Assembly: GCA_937951975.1 (NCBI GenBank)
Contig: CALGAJ010000350.1
Span: 1-14,917 of the forward strand
DNA length: 14,917 bases
Reading direction: 5' to 3'
Origin: an uncultured Desulfotignum sp.
GTDB taxonomy: Bacteria; Desulfobacterota; Desulfobacteria; Desulfobacterales; Desulfobacteraceae
Shown here: positions 1-7,101 of the stretch, piece after piece
Layout of the letters: each line of letters begins with the position of its first letter
Position numbering within the stretch: position 1 is the stretch's first letter
Position numbers and translations under genes: made by a program
Notes under the pieces: model-generated
The model's database searches: none
What the model was told of the DNA's origin: nothing
What the model saw: only the letters and a program-made list of their open reading frames with translations

Positions 1-2
1 AC

Positions 3-296
3 GCCGCAGCCGTCAATCTGGTGTTGGTGGTGCTGGCCCTGCCCCTGGTCGTTTACACCGGCGTGCTGGAATGGCAGAGAAAATACAACCAGGCAGACAC
101 TCTGATTTTCAGAATCAAAATTCTGGCCGCCACCCTGACCTGTGCCTCCTGTCTGATCTCTCTGGTCTGGTTTCTTGTGAATCCGGCGGTGCTGTCAACG
201 TCTCTGGCCTGGATATTCATTCTGATAAACCTGATCATGCTGTTATCGGCCGGAATTGCCGGCTATATCGGCGGCAAACTGGTTTTCAAGGATTGA
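3..296 (+). CDS. DUF2231-like small membrane protein, 3' part
   Basis: The reading frame is open from the first bases of the window, so this is the C-terminal end of a gene that starts upstream; a GTG at 21 could be read as a start but has no ribosome binding site in view. The visible 98 residues hold three or four hydrophobic segments separated by short loops, one of which reads TGVLEWQRKY. The protein ends GYIGGKLVFKD. The T-G-x-x-(D/E)-W loop and the closing GGKLVF resemble DUF2231 membrane proteins, which lack a settled function. No catalytic or metal-binding motif is visible. The isocitrate dehydrogenase gene begins 57 bases downstream on the same strand, so they may be co-transcribed. 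The membrane location is well supported; the family assignment is from pattern memory and moderate. Confidence 0.6.
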   Translation, partial: AAAVNLVLVVLALPLVVYTGVLEWQRKYNQADTLIFRIKILAATLTCASCLISLVWFLVNPAVLSTSLAWIFILINLIMLLSAGIAGYIGGKLVFKD

Positions 297-353
297 TATC
301 TGTAGTAGACCGGCCATTTATCAAGGTCACTTTAAAACGGAAGGATACCCGAC

Positions 354-1577
354 ATGCCTGATTCCATCACTTTGAACCCGGACGGTTCGCTTCATGTACC
401 GGATCATCCCGTTATCGGGTGTATTCCCGGAGACGGCACCGGTCCGGATATCTGGAACGCCACCCGGCCGGTACTGGAAACCGCTGTGGATGTCGCATAC
501 AACGGCAACCGGCACATCATTTTTGAAGAACTGCCGGCCGGAGAAATCTCGTTTAAACAGACCGGTGAATGGCTGCCTTCGTCTACTCTGGACCGGATCC
601 GATCGTTGCGGGTGGCCATCAAAGGACCCATGACCACCCCGGTGGGCAAAGGCATGCGCTCCCTCAACGTGGCCATCCGCCAGGAGCTGGACCTGTTTGC
701 CTGTATCCGGCCGGCCAGATATATCCGGGGCGTTCCCTCACCGTGCAGTCGTCCGGCCGCCATTGACATGGTGATTTTCAGGGAAAACACCGAAGACCTG
801 TATGCGGGGATCGAATGGTCATCCGGCAGTGATGAGGCCAGAGAAATCATTGACCTGATCAGAGAAAAAACCGGCAAATCACTGGCTATAGACTCTACGG
901 GTATCGGAATCAAACCCATCAGCCGGGACAATACACAGCGCCTGGTCCGCAAAGCGATTCAATTTGCCATTGATCACCAGCGAAAAAGCGTGACCTTGAT
1001 GCACAAGGGCAATATCATGAAATTCACTGAAGGTGCTTTTCTGAACTGGGGTCTTGAGGTGGGAACAGGTGAATTTGCCGATCATGTGATCCTGGAAGAC
1101 CGGCTGTGGAAAGAATTCAACGGTAAACAACCCAAAGGAAGCATTGTGCTCAAGAACCGCATCGCCGACAACATGTTTCAACAGGTCCTGCTGCGGCCTG
1201 AAGACTATGATGTGATTGCCGCGCCCAATCTGAACGGGGATTATATTTCCGATCTCTTAGCCGCCATGGTGGGCGGACTGGGGCTGGCGCCGGGAGCCAA
1301 TATCGGCACGGACTGCGCCGTATTCGAAGCCACCCACGGGACCGCCCCCAAATATGCAGGCAAAGACAAGGTCAATCCCGGATCATTGATCCTGTCCGGG
1401 GCCATGATGCTGGATCACATGGGATGGCACCAAGCGGCAGAACTGGTTCGCAGTGCGTTGCAACAGGCCATTGCCGCCAAACAGGTGACGTACGACCTGG
1501 CCCGGCAGATTCCCGGGGCCACTGAGGTTTCCTGCTCCGAATTCGGCCGCCGGATCTGCCGGTTGATGACAACTTGA
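354..1577 (+). CDS. icd: NADP-dependent isocitrate dehydrogenase
   Basis: Oxidative decarboxylation of isocitrate to 2-oxoglutarate in the citric acid cycle, cytoplasmic. The protein is 407 residues, close to the 416 of E. coli Icd. The isocitrate-binding serine loop is S103-x-N-x-x-x-R109, with R119, R143 and Y150 following. K218 lies in MHKGN, and the metal-binding aspartates D296 and D300 lie in NLNGDYISD. The cofactor site gives NADP specificity: K333-Y334 after HGTAP, V340, Y380 and R384 line up with Lys344, Tyr345, Val351, Tyr391 and Arg395 of the E. coli enzyme. S103 is the serine phosphorylated by AceK in enterics, but no aceK is in the window. The ATG is preceded by GGAAGG at 339-344, nine bases upstream. 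The exonuclease gene converges on it 46 bases downstream. Identification is secure. Confidence 0.97.
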   Translation: MPDSITLNPDGSLHVPDHPVIGCIPGDGTGPDIWNATRPVLETAVDVAYNGNRHIIFEELPAGEISFKQTGEWLPSSTLDRIRSLRVAIKGPMTTPVGKGMRSLNVAIRQELDLFACIRPARYIRGVPSPCSRPAAIDMVIFRENTEDLYAGIEWSSGSDEAREIIDLIREKTGKSLAIDSTGIGIKPISRDNTQRLVRKAIQFAIDHQRKSVTLMHKGNIMKFTEGAFLNWGLEVGTGEFADHVILEDRLWKEFNGKQPKGSIVLKNRIADNMFQQVLLRPEDYDVIAAPNLNGDYISDLLAAMVGGLGLAPGANIGTDCAVFEATHGTAPKYAGKDKVNPGSLILSGAMMLDHMGWHQAAELVRSALQQAIAAKQVTYDLARQIPGATEVSCSEFGRRICRLMTT

Positions 1578-1599
1578 TCTGGCATGGCCGGCATTTCTT

Positions 1600-1625
1600 G
1601 AGCCCAGGCCCTGCTGCCCGGGCTC
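1600..1625. terminator. Candidate hairpin between convergent icd and xth
   Basis: GAGCCC (1600-1605) pairs with GGGCTC (1620-1625). One A-C mismatch and two further G-C pairs extend the stem inward, leaving an 8-base loop. It sits in the 46-base convergent gap and touches the exonuclease stop codon. Neither side has a run of T, so it is not a classical intrinsic terminator; it could slow or protect both transcripts. Confidence 0.3.
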
Positions 1626-2430
1626 ACACTGTGATGATCAATCCCACGGGGCAATGGTCGGAACCGAAAATGTCATTGTCGATAAACGCATCTTTGACCA
1701 CCCCTTTGTCCAGCAGATCCCGGGTGACAAAAAAATAATCGATGCGCCATCCGGCATTGTTCTTCCGGGCGTTGAACCGGTAGGACCACCATGAATATTT
1801 TACCGTTTCCGGGTAAAAATGGCGGAACGTGTCCACATATCCCGCTTCGAGCATGCGGTCCAGCACATCCCGCTCGATGCGCAGAAATCCGGACCGTTTT
1901 GAATTGGGGCCGGGATTTTTCAGATCGATCTCATTGTGGGCGGTGTTGAAATCTCCGGTGATGATCACCCCTTTGCCTGCATCCCGCAGTGTCTGGGTAT
2001 AATTGAGAAACCAGTCATAGAAATCCAGCTTGTACTGGAGGCGCTCGTCACTCATCTGCCCGTTGGGAAAATAGACATTGAACAGGGTGAAACCATCAAA
2101 ATCCATCTGAATCACCCGGCCTTCGTCATCATATTCCGGCCGGTCAAACCTTGTGGTCACCTGATTGGGCGTCATTTTTGAAAAGGCTGCCACCCCGCTG
2201 TACCCTTTTTTCACGGAGGCATAGGCCCAGAAGGATTCATAGGGCGGAAAATCGATCATTTCCGGGGTACGCTGGTCTTTCTGGAGTTTGGTTTCCTGGA
2301 GCATGAGAATATCGGGATTCAGCCGGTTCACAGACGTGAAAAAATCTTTTTTCAGCACGGCCCGAAAGCCGTTGACATTCCAGGAAATGAGCCGCAATTC
2401 ACGGGAGGGGAGATCAGAGGTTGGCGTCAT
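1624..2430 (-). CDS. xth: Exodeoxyribonuclease III / AP endonuclease (ExoA-APE1 type)
   Basis: Mg-dependent endonuclease that cuts DNA 5' of abasic sites and has 3'-5' exonuclease activity, in base excision repair. The 268 residues span the whole endonuclease/exonuclease/phosphatase fold. Catalytic and metal residues are all present: N18 in SWNVNG, E46 in QETK, Y120 in NVYFPNG, D160 and N162 in GDFNTAH, D231 in WRIDYFF, and D258-H259 in GSDHCP. The motif style (SWNVNGFRA, YSGVA, KYSWWSYRFNAR) is nearer to Bacillus ExoA and human APE1 than to E. coli XthA. The gene begins 8 bases after the synthetase beta-subunit stop codon and has only a weak binding site, so it is probably translated by coupling. 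It closes a four-gene run with the ferritin-like and synthetase genes. All key residues are intact. Confidence 0.95.
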   Translation of the reverse strand: MTPTSDLPSRELRLISWNVNGFRAVLKKDFFTSVNRLNPDILMLQETKLQKDQRTPEMIDFPPYESFWAYASVKKGYSGVAAFSKMTPNQVTTRFDRPEYDDEGRVIQMDFDGFTLFNVYFPNGQMSDERLQYKLDFYDWFLNYTQTLRDAGKGVIITGDFNTAHNEIDLKNPGPNSKRSGFLRIERDVLDRMLEAGYVDTFRHFYPETVKYSWWSYRFNARKNNAGWRIDYFFVTRDLLDKGVVKDAFIDNDIFGSDHCPVGLIITV

Positions 2431-2438
2431 GGCATACG

Positions 2439-3122
2439 TCAGCTTTCCGGCAGCAGTATAATGCGGGCATCCGCAACCACGCAGCGGTCTGAATCACACA
2501 TCACCGGATTCAGATCCATGGATTCAAAAAAAGGTTCCAGGTCCATAACCAGATGGGAAAAATCCACCAGCATCCGGGTCAGTGCCGCCATGTTCACACC
2601 GGGTTTTCCCCGGAAGCCTTCCAGAATCGGTCCGGCTTTCAGGGCCTTGACCATGGAGGTCACATCCGACGGGGTCACCGGTGCCAGGCGGATGGCCGTG
2701 TCATTGTATATTTCCACACTGGTGCCCCCGAGTCCCAACACCACCACCGGCCCGAACTGAAGATCATTTTTCGCACCCACCAGCACTTCGATGCCCGACA
2801 CCATTTCCTCCACCAAAACCTGGTCACACCCTTTGAGAGATAAGAGCCGGGCCATTTGAACAGCCAAAGTGTCCGGATCCTGAACATGGGTCACCACGGC
2901 CCTGTGATCGGTTTTATGCACAATCAACGGGGAGACCGCCTTGAGCACCACCGGACCGCCACAATCAGCCAGAAACTTTGTGGCTGTGTCTTTTGAATCG
3001 GTCAGCACGCTTCCGGGAACCGCCAGGTTACGGTCGGCCAGAATTTTTTTGGCCAGGGGTTCCAGGACCCAGCCGTCCGTGCGGGCGGATTCAAGGATCT
3101 GTGTGATGTGGGGGGTCAGCAT
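2439..3122 (-). CDS. acdB: ADP-forming acyl-CoA synthetase, beta (ATP-grasp) subunit
   Basis: Beta subunit of an ADP-forming acetyl-CoA (acyl-CoA) synthetase, which makes ATP, CoA and free acid from acyl-CoA, ADP and phosphate, or the reverse. The 227 residues form one ATP-grasp_5 domain, close to the roughly 230 of the separate archaeal beta subunit. Visible motifs are VVLKAVSP, then HKTD with the expected phosphohistidine H69, then VEEMVSG, VVLGLGGTSVEIYND, FRGKPGVN and MDLNPVM. I chose the ATG at 3122 over a GTG at 3131 because AAAAGG lies eight bases upstream of the ATG. This gives a 7-base ATGCTGA overlap with the alpha subunit stop and implies translational coupling. After HKTD the sequence reads HRAVV where many relatives have VGGV. 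The family is secure; the acid used cannot be read from the sequence. Confidence 0.9.
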   Translation of the reverse strand: MLTPHITQILESARTDGWVLEPLAKKILADRNLAVPGSVLTDSKDTATKFLADCGGPVVLKAVSPLIVHKTDHRAVVTHVQDPDTLAVQMARLLSLKGCDQVLVEEMVSGIEVLVGAKNDLQFGPVVVLGLGGTSVEIYNDTAIRLAPVTPSDVTSMVKALKAGPILEGFRGKPGVNMAALTRMLVDFSHLVMDLEPFFESMDLNPVMCDSDRCVVADARIILLPES

Positions 3123-4483
3123 GGATGGCACCTTTTCAATGCTTTGGCCATGAGCACGGCCCCTTCCACGGAGGATGCCACCGGAATCCGGTTCAGTTCA
3201 AATCCTTCAATAATAATCTTGTACTTGTCCTCTTTGGGCACGTAGGCGATCAGCGGTTTGCCCTCATTTCGGGCCACCTGACTCAATTTGGCCCCGATGT
3301 CCGCGGAAATCCCCGGAGAATACGGCAGCAGCAGGGCCAGGATGCAGTCGATATGCGGGTCCCGGGACAGATGCCTCACGGCGGTTAAGATATCGTCATC
3401 CACGCACGACCCGGTCAAATCCAAAGGATTTTTCAATGAGGCAATGGCCTGGATCTCCGGCGACAGCCGGGAGTGGATGGCATCTGCGGTTTGTCCGGTG
3501 ATTTCAGGGATGTCCAGCCCGTGATGTCCGCAGGCATCCGCCGCCACCACCCCGTGTCCGCCGGACAAGGACACAATGCCGATGTGACCGGAACTGCCTT
3601 TGGGATAACAGCTCAATGCCTCGCAAAACGACGTGAGTTCATATTCGGTATCTGCTTCCGCCACACAATGCTGTGCCATGATTTCTGAAAACACCCGGTA
3701 ATCCCCTGCCACGGATGCCGTATGGCTGGATGCCGCCGCAATCCCCCGGGCGGTCTTCCCGGCCTTGAGCACCACAATGGGTTTGGTGCAGGTCTGTGTC
3801 CGCTTGATGAATTCCCGGCCTTCCCGGCGTTCAAACCCTTCAATGTAAAACGCAATGACCCGGGTTCCTACGTCCTTCTCAAACCAGTCGATCATATGGG
3901 TTTCCCGGATACAGGCCTTGTTTCCGATACTCACGGCAGCAGACACACCGATCCCCTGGCCGGCGAATTTCACCATCTGATCCACCAGAACCCCGCCGCT
4001 CTGGGACACAAATCCGATATTTCCCTTTTTGGGATGAATAATGCGTTCCCCCGGCAGAAAAAACGTATCCACCGCTTCAGGCGAATAAATCCCCAGACAA
4101 TTGGGTCCCACAAAGGGGAAATCCGCCTGTGCCGCCAGATCTGTGATCTGTTTTTGCAGATTTTTGTCGCCGGTTTCAGCAAATCCCCCTGAAATGATCA
4201 CCGCGCCCTTGACGCCTTTTTCAATGCACTGGGCCACCACATCCGGCACAAACCGGGAACGCACTGCGATCACGGCCAGATCAACATCGGTTTCTATCTG
4301 TGCCACAGACCGGTACACAGGTTCCCGGTTCAATCGGCCGCCCTTTGGATTCACCGCAAAAGTCTGCACCGGATACCGCAGATGGTTTTTGTTGTAAATC
4401 ACATTGGCGGGATGGTGGTCATGGGTGGTGGACACACCGATCACCGCCATGGAAGACGGCCTGAAAAGGCAGGTTAAATCCAT
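3116..4483 (-). CDS. acdA: ADP-forming acyl-CoA synthetase, alpha (CoA-binding) subunit
   Basis: Alpha subunit of the same enzyme. It carries the CoA-binding Rossmann domain (about residues 5-130, with PSSMAVIGVS and AVNPKGG), then two succinyl-CoA ligase-like domains (about 150-290 and 300-450). The phosphorylated histidine is H254 in SSHTASVAGD, and the supporting glutamate is E215 in YIEGF. VGPNCLGIYSP (125-135) and GFVSQSGGV (157-165) are typical of the family. The 455 residues match the separate archaeal-type alpha subunit (about 460); many bacteria carry alpha and beta fused. The gene starts 19 bases after the ferritin-like gene and overlaps acdB by 7 bases, so the four genes are probably one operon. 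In an acid-oxidising anaerobe it could conserve energy as ATP or activate acids; which direction holds is not visible. Confidence 0.92.
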   Translation of the reverse strand: MDLTCLFRPSSMAVIGVSTTHDHHPANVIYNKNHLRYPVQTFAVNPKGGRLNREPVYRSVAQIETDVDLAVIAVRSRFVPDVVAQCIEKGVKGAVIISGGFAETGDKNLQKQITDLAAQADFPFVGPNCLGIYSPEAVDTFFLPGERIIHPKKGNIGFVSQSGGVLVDQMVKFAGQGIGVSAAVSIGNKACIRETHMIDWFEKDVGTRVIAFYIEGFERREGREFIKRTQTCTKPIVVLKAGKTARGIAAASSHTASVAGDYRVFSEIMAQHCVAEADTEYELTSFCEALSCYPKGSSGHIGIVSLSGGHGVVAADACGHHGLDIPEITGQTADAIHSRLSPEIQAIASLKNPLDLTGSCVDDDILTAVRHLSRDPHIDCILALLLPYSPGISADIGAKLSQVARNEGKPLIAYVPKEDKYKIIIEGFELNRIPVASSVEGAVLMAKALKRCHPC

Positions 4484-4502
4484 GCCATCCTGCGCATTTT
4501 AT

Positions 4503-4964
4503 TTAATTGTCCTGTTCCGCCAGGTAATCATCATACATGGTTTCCAGTCCCAGTTTGTGCTTGGACTCTTCCTGAACCAGCATCAGAAACAATTTCTTGG
4601 CATCGGCATTGTCGGTCTGATCCGCCAGGGTCTGGTACAGCTTGACCGCCTTTTCCTCCCGTTTCATGGCAACTTTGAGAATTTCCGGCATGGGCATGCC
4701 TTCTTCATAGTCTTTTTCCACCATATAATCACTGATTTTCAAATCAGGGATCTTTTTGAATTCATAGGATTCGATTTTTTCCTTGTTGCCCGAAATATCG
4801 GACAACAACGCCGCATGTTTTTCCTCTTCTTTGGCAAAGCTTTCAAAAACCTCTTTGAGAGAGGCTTTGGTCGCTTTTTCCGCCTGGGACTGGTAAAATG
4901 CCACCGCTTCATTTTCTTTGTCAATGGCAAATGTCAATATCTCATCAATGGATCCGAAATTCAT
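4503..4964 (-). CDS. Rubrerythrin-like ferritin-family diiron protein
   Basis: A 153-residue all-helical protein with the two-fold repeat of a diiron four-helix bundle. Helix 1 has E17 with Y24 (ENEAVAFY), helix 2 has E47-x-x-H50 (EEEKHA), helix 3 has E103 with Y110 (EEKAVKLY), and helix 4 has E133-x-x-H136 (EESKHK). These are the usual iron ligands of rubrerythrin-type proteins. There is no CxxC pair, so the rubredoxin domain of true rubrerythrin is absent; this is the ferritin-like, sulerythrin-type layout. Family members reduce peroxide or handle iron in anaerobes; which applies here cannot be told. The start has a perfect AGGAGG at 4975-4980, ten bases upstream. It is the first gene of the run leading into acdA, acdB and xth, with a possible promoter at 5031-5058. 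Confidence 0.88.
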   Translation of the reverse strand: MNFGSIDEILTFAIDKENEAVAFYQSQAEKATKASLKEVFESFAKEEEKHAALLSDISGNKEKIESYEFKKIPDLKISDYMVEKDYEEGMPMPEILKVAMKREEKAVKLYQTLADQTDNADAKKLFLMLVQEESKHKLGLETMYDDYLAEQDN

Positions 4965-5030
4965 GGGTATTGTTCCTCCTGATTGGATTGATCTACATTG
5001 TTCTCTGTCTGGTTTTCACTGCAATGAATT

Positions 5031-5058
5031 CTTATATCAAATTTCAGGGTCAAGGCAA
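5031..5058 (-). promoter_or_regulatory. Candidate sigma-70-type promoter of the ferritin-acd-xth run
   Basis: On the minus strand TTGCCT (5053-5058) and TATAAG (5031-5036) are separated by 16 bases. They lie about 67 bases upstream of the ferritin-like start, in the only gap of the minus-strand block longer than 20 bases. TTGACC at 5048-5053 overlaps the -35 but would be too close to the -10. Seen by eye only. Confidence 0.4.
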
Positions 5059-5086
5059 ATACCTTTTAACCCGGAGACGGATTTTC

Positions 5087-6007
5087 TCACGCAGGAGCGG
5101 GATTGCCGAATATGGCGGCCAGGGCCGACTCAACATCGGGATAAGAAAAAGCAAACCCTTTGTCCATCAATGCGTCTGGAACCGCTTTCTGGCTGTTGAG
5201 CAGCGAGGCCCCCAGCTCTCCCATGACCAGTTTCACCATAAACCCGGGCGCCGGCATCACCGCAGGACGATGCAGGGCCTGTCCCAGGGCTTTGGCAAAC
5301 TCCCGCTGCCGCACGGGTTGTGGCCCCACCATATTGTAGGTTCCCCGGGAATCCGGTGTCTGGATCAAAAAATTCATGGCCTTTACCAGATCATCGATAT
5401 GAATCCATGGAAACCACTGATATCCGTTTCCCAACGGCCCGCCGGCAAACCACTTGAATGCCGGGGACATCACGGACAGGGCCCCGCCGTCGCCCAGAAC
5501 CACACCGAACCGCATGATCCGCACCCGGGGGCCGGCCTTTTCTTCCGCCGCAAGCGCAGCATGTTCCCAGTCTTTACACACCCCGGCCAGAAAATCACTG
5601 CCCAAAGCTGCATCCTCGGTAAGTTCCTGTTCTCCGGCATCCCCGTAAATACCCGCTGCAGAGGTGCTCAGAAAATCAACCGGTTTGTCAGGTGCCATGG
5701 CTTCCACCAGATGGCGGGTGGTATGGATCCGGGAATCATAAATGGCCTGTTTGTAAGCATCTGTCCAGCGTTTGAAAATATTACGTCCCGCCAAATTGAC
5801 AATGACATCCGCATCCGCCACGTGATCCTGCCAGGAGCCCGGCCGGGTGGTATCGGCCGAAACCCACTCAAAACTTTCAGATGCCCGGATGTCAGGATGC
5901 GCACTGGAAGTCCCCAGCCCGGTCACATGCCAGTGAAGATCCAAAAAATAACGGACCAGGTGCTTGCCGACAAACCCCGAGGCGCCGGTGATCAATATGC
6001 GTTTCAT
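5087..6007 (-). CDS. TIGR01777-family NAD(P)-dependent epimerase homologue (YfcH/SDR39U1-like)
   Basis: An atypical extended short-chain dehydrogenase. The 306 residues match the usual length of about 300. The nucleotide-binding motif is G8-A-S-G11-F-V-G14, followed by NLAG (71-74), STSAAGIYG (114-122), RFGVVLG (166-172), the family signature GNGYQWFPWIHIDDL (193-207) and NMVGPQPV (226-233). The C-terminal part (about 250-297) looks like DUF1731, with LGASLLNSQKAVP. Substrate and reaction of this family are not established in general, so the epimerase name is by homology only. The start has AGGAG five bases upstream. The gene diverges from the malate dehydrogenase pair across a 179-base gap, and the ferritin-like gene begins 122 bases downstream on the same strand. 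Family call is secure, function is not. Confidence 0.92.
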   Translation of the reverse strand: MKRILITGASGFVGKHLVRYFLDLHWHVTGLGTSSAHPDIRASESFEWVSADTTRPGSWQDHVADADVIVNLAGRNIFKRWTDAYKQAIYDSRIHTTRHLVEAMAPDKPVDFLSTSAAGIYGDAGEQELTEDAALGSDFLAGVCKDWEHAALAAEEKAGPRVRIMRFGVVLGDGGALSVMSPAFKWFAGGPLGNGYQWFPWIHIDDLVKAMNFLIQTPDSRGTYNMVGPQPVRQREFAKALGQALHRPAVMPAPGFMVKLVMGELGASLLNSQKAVPDALMDKGFAFSYPDVESALAAIFGNPAPA

Positions 6008-6063
6008 GGGAACTCCTTTTTTAGAATTTAGATTACATTCAATTCAGGCCTGCAATTTGCATT

Positions 6064-6074
6064 AAACCTGGTTT
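6064..6074. repeat. Small inverted repeat, possible operator
   Basis: AAACC-T-GGTTT is an 11-base inverted repeat with one central base; the flanks continue AT-rich and nearly symmetric. It lies in the divergent gap between the epimerase homologue and the malate dehydrogenase genes, close to where a sigma-54 transcript on the minus strand would begin. It could bind a dimeric regulator, but short AT-rich repeats are common by chance. Confidence 0.2.
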
Positions 6075-6089
6075 TAAATACATCATCAA

Positions 6090-6105
6090 TGCACGAGTTG
6101 TGCCA
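6090..6105 (-). promoter_or_regulatory. Candidate sigma-54 (-24/-12) promoter for the epimerase homologue
   Basis: Read on the minus strand the site is TGGCACAACTCGTGCA. The -24 element TGGCAC is exact. The -12 element is GTGCA against the consensus TTGCA, and GG and GC are spaced as sigma-54 requires. Transcription would start near 6079, about 72 bases before the start codon of the epimerase homologue. No activator gene is in the window. Confidence 0.35.
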
Positions 6106-6120
6106 AAGATATTATTGGGA

Positions 6121-6150
6121 TTGACAAGGGTGAGGATATCAGCTTACGTT
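6121..6150 (+). promoter_or_regulatory. Candidate sigma-70-type promoter of the mdh pair
   Basis: A perfect TTGACA (6121-6126) is followed after 18 bases by TACGTT (6145-6150), a weaker -10. Transcription would begin near 6157, about 30 bases before the first malate dehydrogenase ATG at 6187. This also argues against a start codon farther upstream, since that region would lie in the promoter. Confidence 0.45.
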
Positions 6151-6174
6151 AATCGCATCAACCATAACATTGAC

Positions 6175-6181
6175 AAGGAGG
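6175..6181 (+). promoter_or_regulatory. Strong ribosome binding site that fixes the first mdh start
   Basis: AAGGAGG ends five bases before the ATG at 6187. The frame stays open upstream to a possible start at 6100, but the 29 extra residues would precede the Rossmann beta strand and have no family counterpart, so 6187 is the start. Confidence 0.8.
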
Positions 6182-6186
6182 TTTTC

Positions 6187-7101
6187 ATGATCGGAATCAT
6201 CGGCAGCGGCAATGTCGGGGCCAACACCGCTTTTTTCCTGGCGGAAAAAGGGGTGGACCATGTCACCCTTTTCGACATTCAGGACGGCCTGGCACAGGGA
6301 AAAGCCCTGGACATGATGGAAGCCGCCCCTATCCGGGGATACCGCACGGTCATTTCAGGGACAAATGATCCACAGGATGCGGTGAATGCGGATATCGTCA
6401 TCATCACCGCCGGATCAGTGCGCAAGCCCGGCATGGACCGGGAGGCCCTGTTCCAGGCCAACAAAGACATCATCATCGATTATGCGCAAAAAATCACCGG
6501 ACCGGACACCCGGGTCATCATTGTCTCTGAACCGGTGGATCTGCTCACCACTCTGTTTGCCCGGCACTCCTCTTTGTCTGCAGAAAAGATTATGGGTCTG
6601 GGCGGCATTCTGGATGCCACCCGGCTGCAGTTTCTCATTGCAGACGAATTGGGCGTGTCCATGGAAAACGTGGCGGCCCAGGTGGTGGGAAGACACAGTG
6701 ACGACATGATCATTCTGCAGGATTACTGTTGCGTGTCCGGCGTACCCATCGCGCAGTTTCTGTCTGCGGAAACCATTGAAAACCTGTTTGACCAGACCCG
6801 TAAGGCCGGCGGCCTGATCGTGGAACTGGCCGGCCGGGCCAGCGCTTATTACGGGCCGTCAGCCGTGGCCGCAGACCTGGCCGAAGCCATCAGCCGTGAC
6901 ACGGGCCGGGTCCTGTCGGTCTCCCGGATGCTGTCCGGCCAGTTCAGCATCACGAAGGCGGCCCTGTCCCTGCCCTGCATCATCAACCGTGCCGGGGCCG
7001 CCAGGATACTGGAACCCCGACTGGACGACGACCAGATCCAGACTCTGAAAACCAGCGCCCGGAACATCCAGGAAACTCTGAAGGAGGACACCCATGCCTA
7101 A
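6187..7101 (+). CDS. Malate/lactate dehydrogenase-family protein with altered active site
   Basis: A 304-residue member of the LDH-like malate dehydrogenase family. The NAD-binding fold is intact: GSGNVG (6-11), and D30 at the end of the second strand. The substrate arginines are kept as R79 and R85 in VRKPGMDR, and D143 and R146 are kept in LDATR. The catalytic histidine is H170. Two core motifs depart from the family. The near-invariant Asn of the SNPxD motif is E115 (SEPVD), and GGHGDT is GRHSDD around H170. It may therefore use another 2-hydroxy or 2-oxo acid, act as a poor malate dehydrogenase, or be a non-catalytic partner of the canonical enzyme encoded next. The stop codon lies 8 bases inside the second gene. 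Family membership is secure; malate as substrate is doubtful. Confidence 0.85.
   Translation: MIGIIGSGNVGANTAFFLAEKGVDHVTLFDIQDGLAQGKALDMMEAAPIRGYRTVISGTNDPQDAVNADIVIITAGSVRKPGMDREALFQANKDIIIDYAQKITGPDTRVIIVSEPVDLLTTLFARHSSLSAEKIMGLGGILDATRLQFLIADELGVSMENVAAQVVGRHSDDMIILQDYCCVSGVPIAQFLSAETIENLFDQTRKAGGLIVELAGRASAYYGPSAVAADLAEAISRDTGRVLSVSRMLSGQFSITKAALSLPCIINRAGAARILEPRLDDDQIQTLKTSARNIQETLKEDTHA
7081..7087 (+). promoter_or_regulatory. Ribosome binding site of the second mdh inside the first
   Basis: AAGGAGG lies within the last codons of the first gene and ends six bases before the second ATG at 7094. The two reading frames overlap by 8 bases, so the second gene is probably translated by ribosomes already on the message. 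Confidence 0.75.

Noticed and set aside
404..952. 182-codon open frame on the minus strand inside icd
   Set aside because: The plus strand encodes the fully conserved isocitrate dehydrogenase; the antisense frame shows no motif.
4898..6031. 377-codon open frame on the plus strand
   Set aside because: It lies antisense over the start of the ferritin-like gene and all of the epimerase homologue, both of which have family motifs. Its translation is low-complexity, rich in Pro, His, Gln and Gly, with no domain.
6169..6178. Second ATTGACAAGG, repeating 6120-6129
   Set aside because: The second copy merges with the ribosome binding site and has no -10 at a useful distance; the 10-base repeat is probably chance.
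6100..6186. N-terminal extension of the first malate dehydrogenase
   Set aside because: The 29 residues overlap the predicted promoter, have no family counterpart, and a perfect binding site precedes the ATG at 6187.
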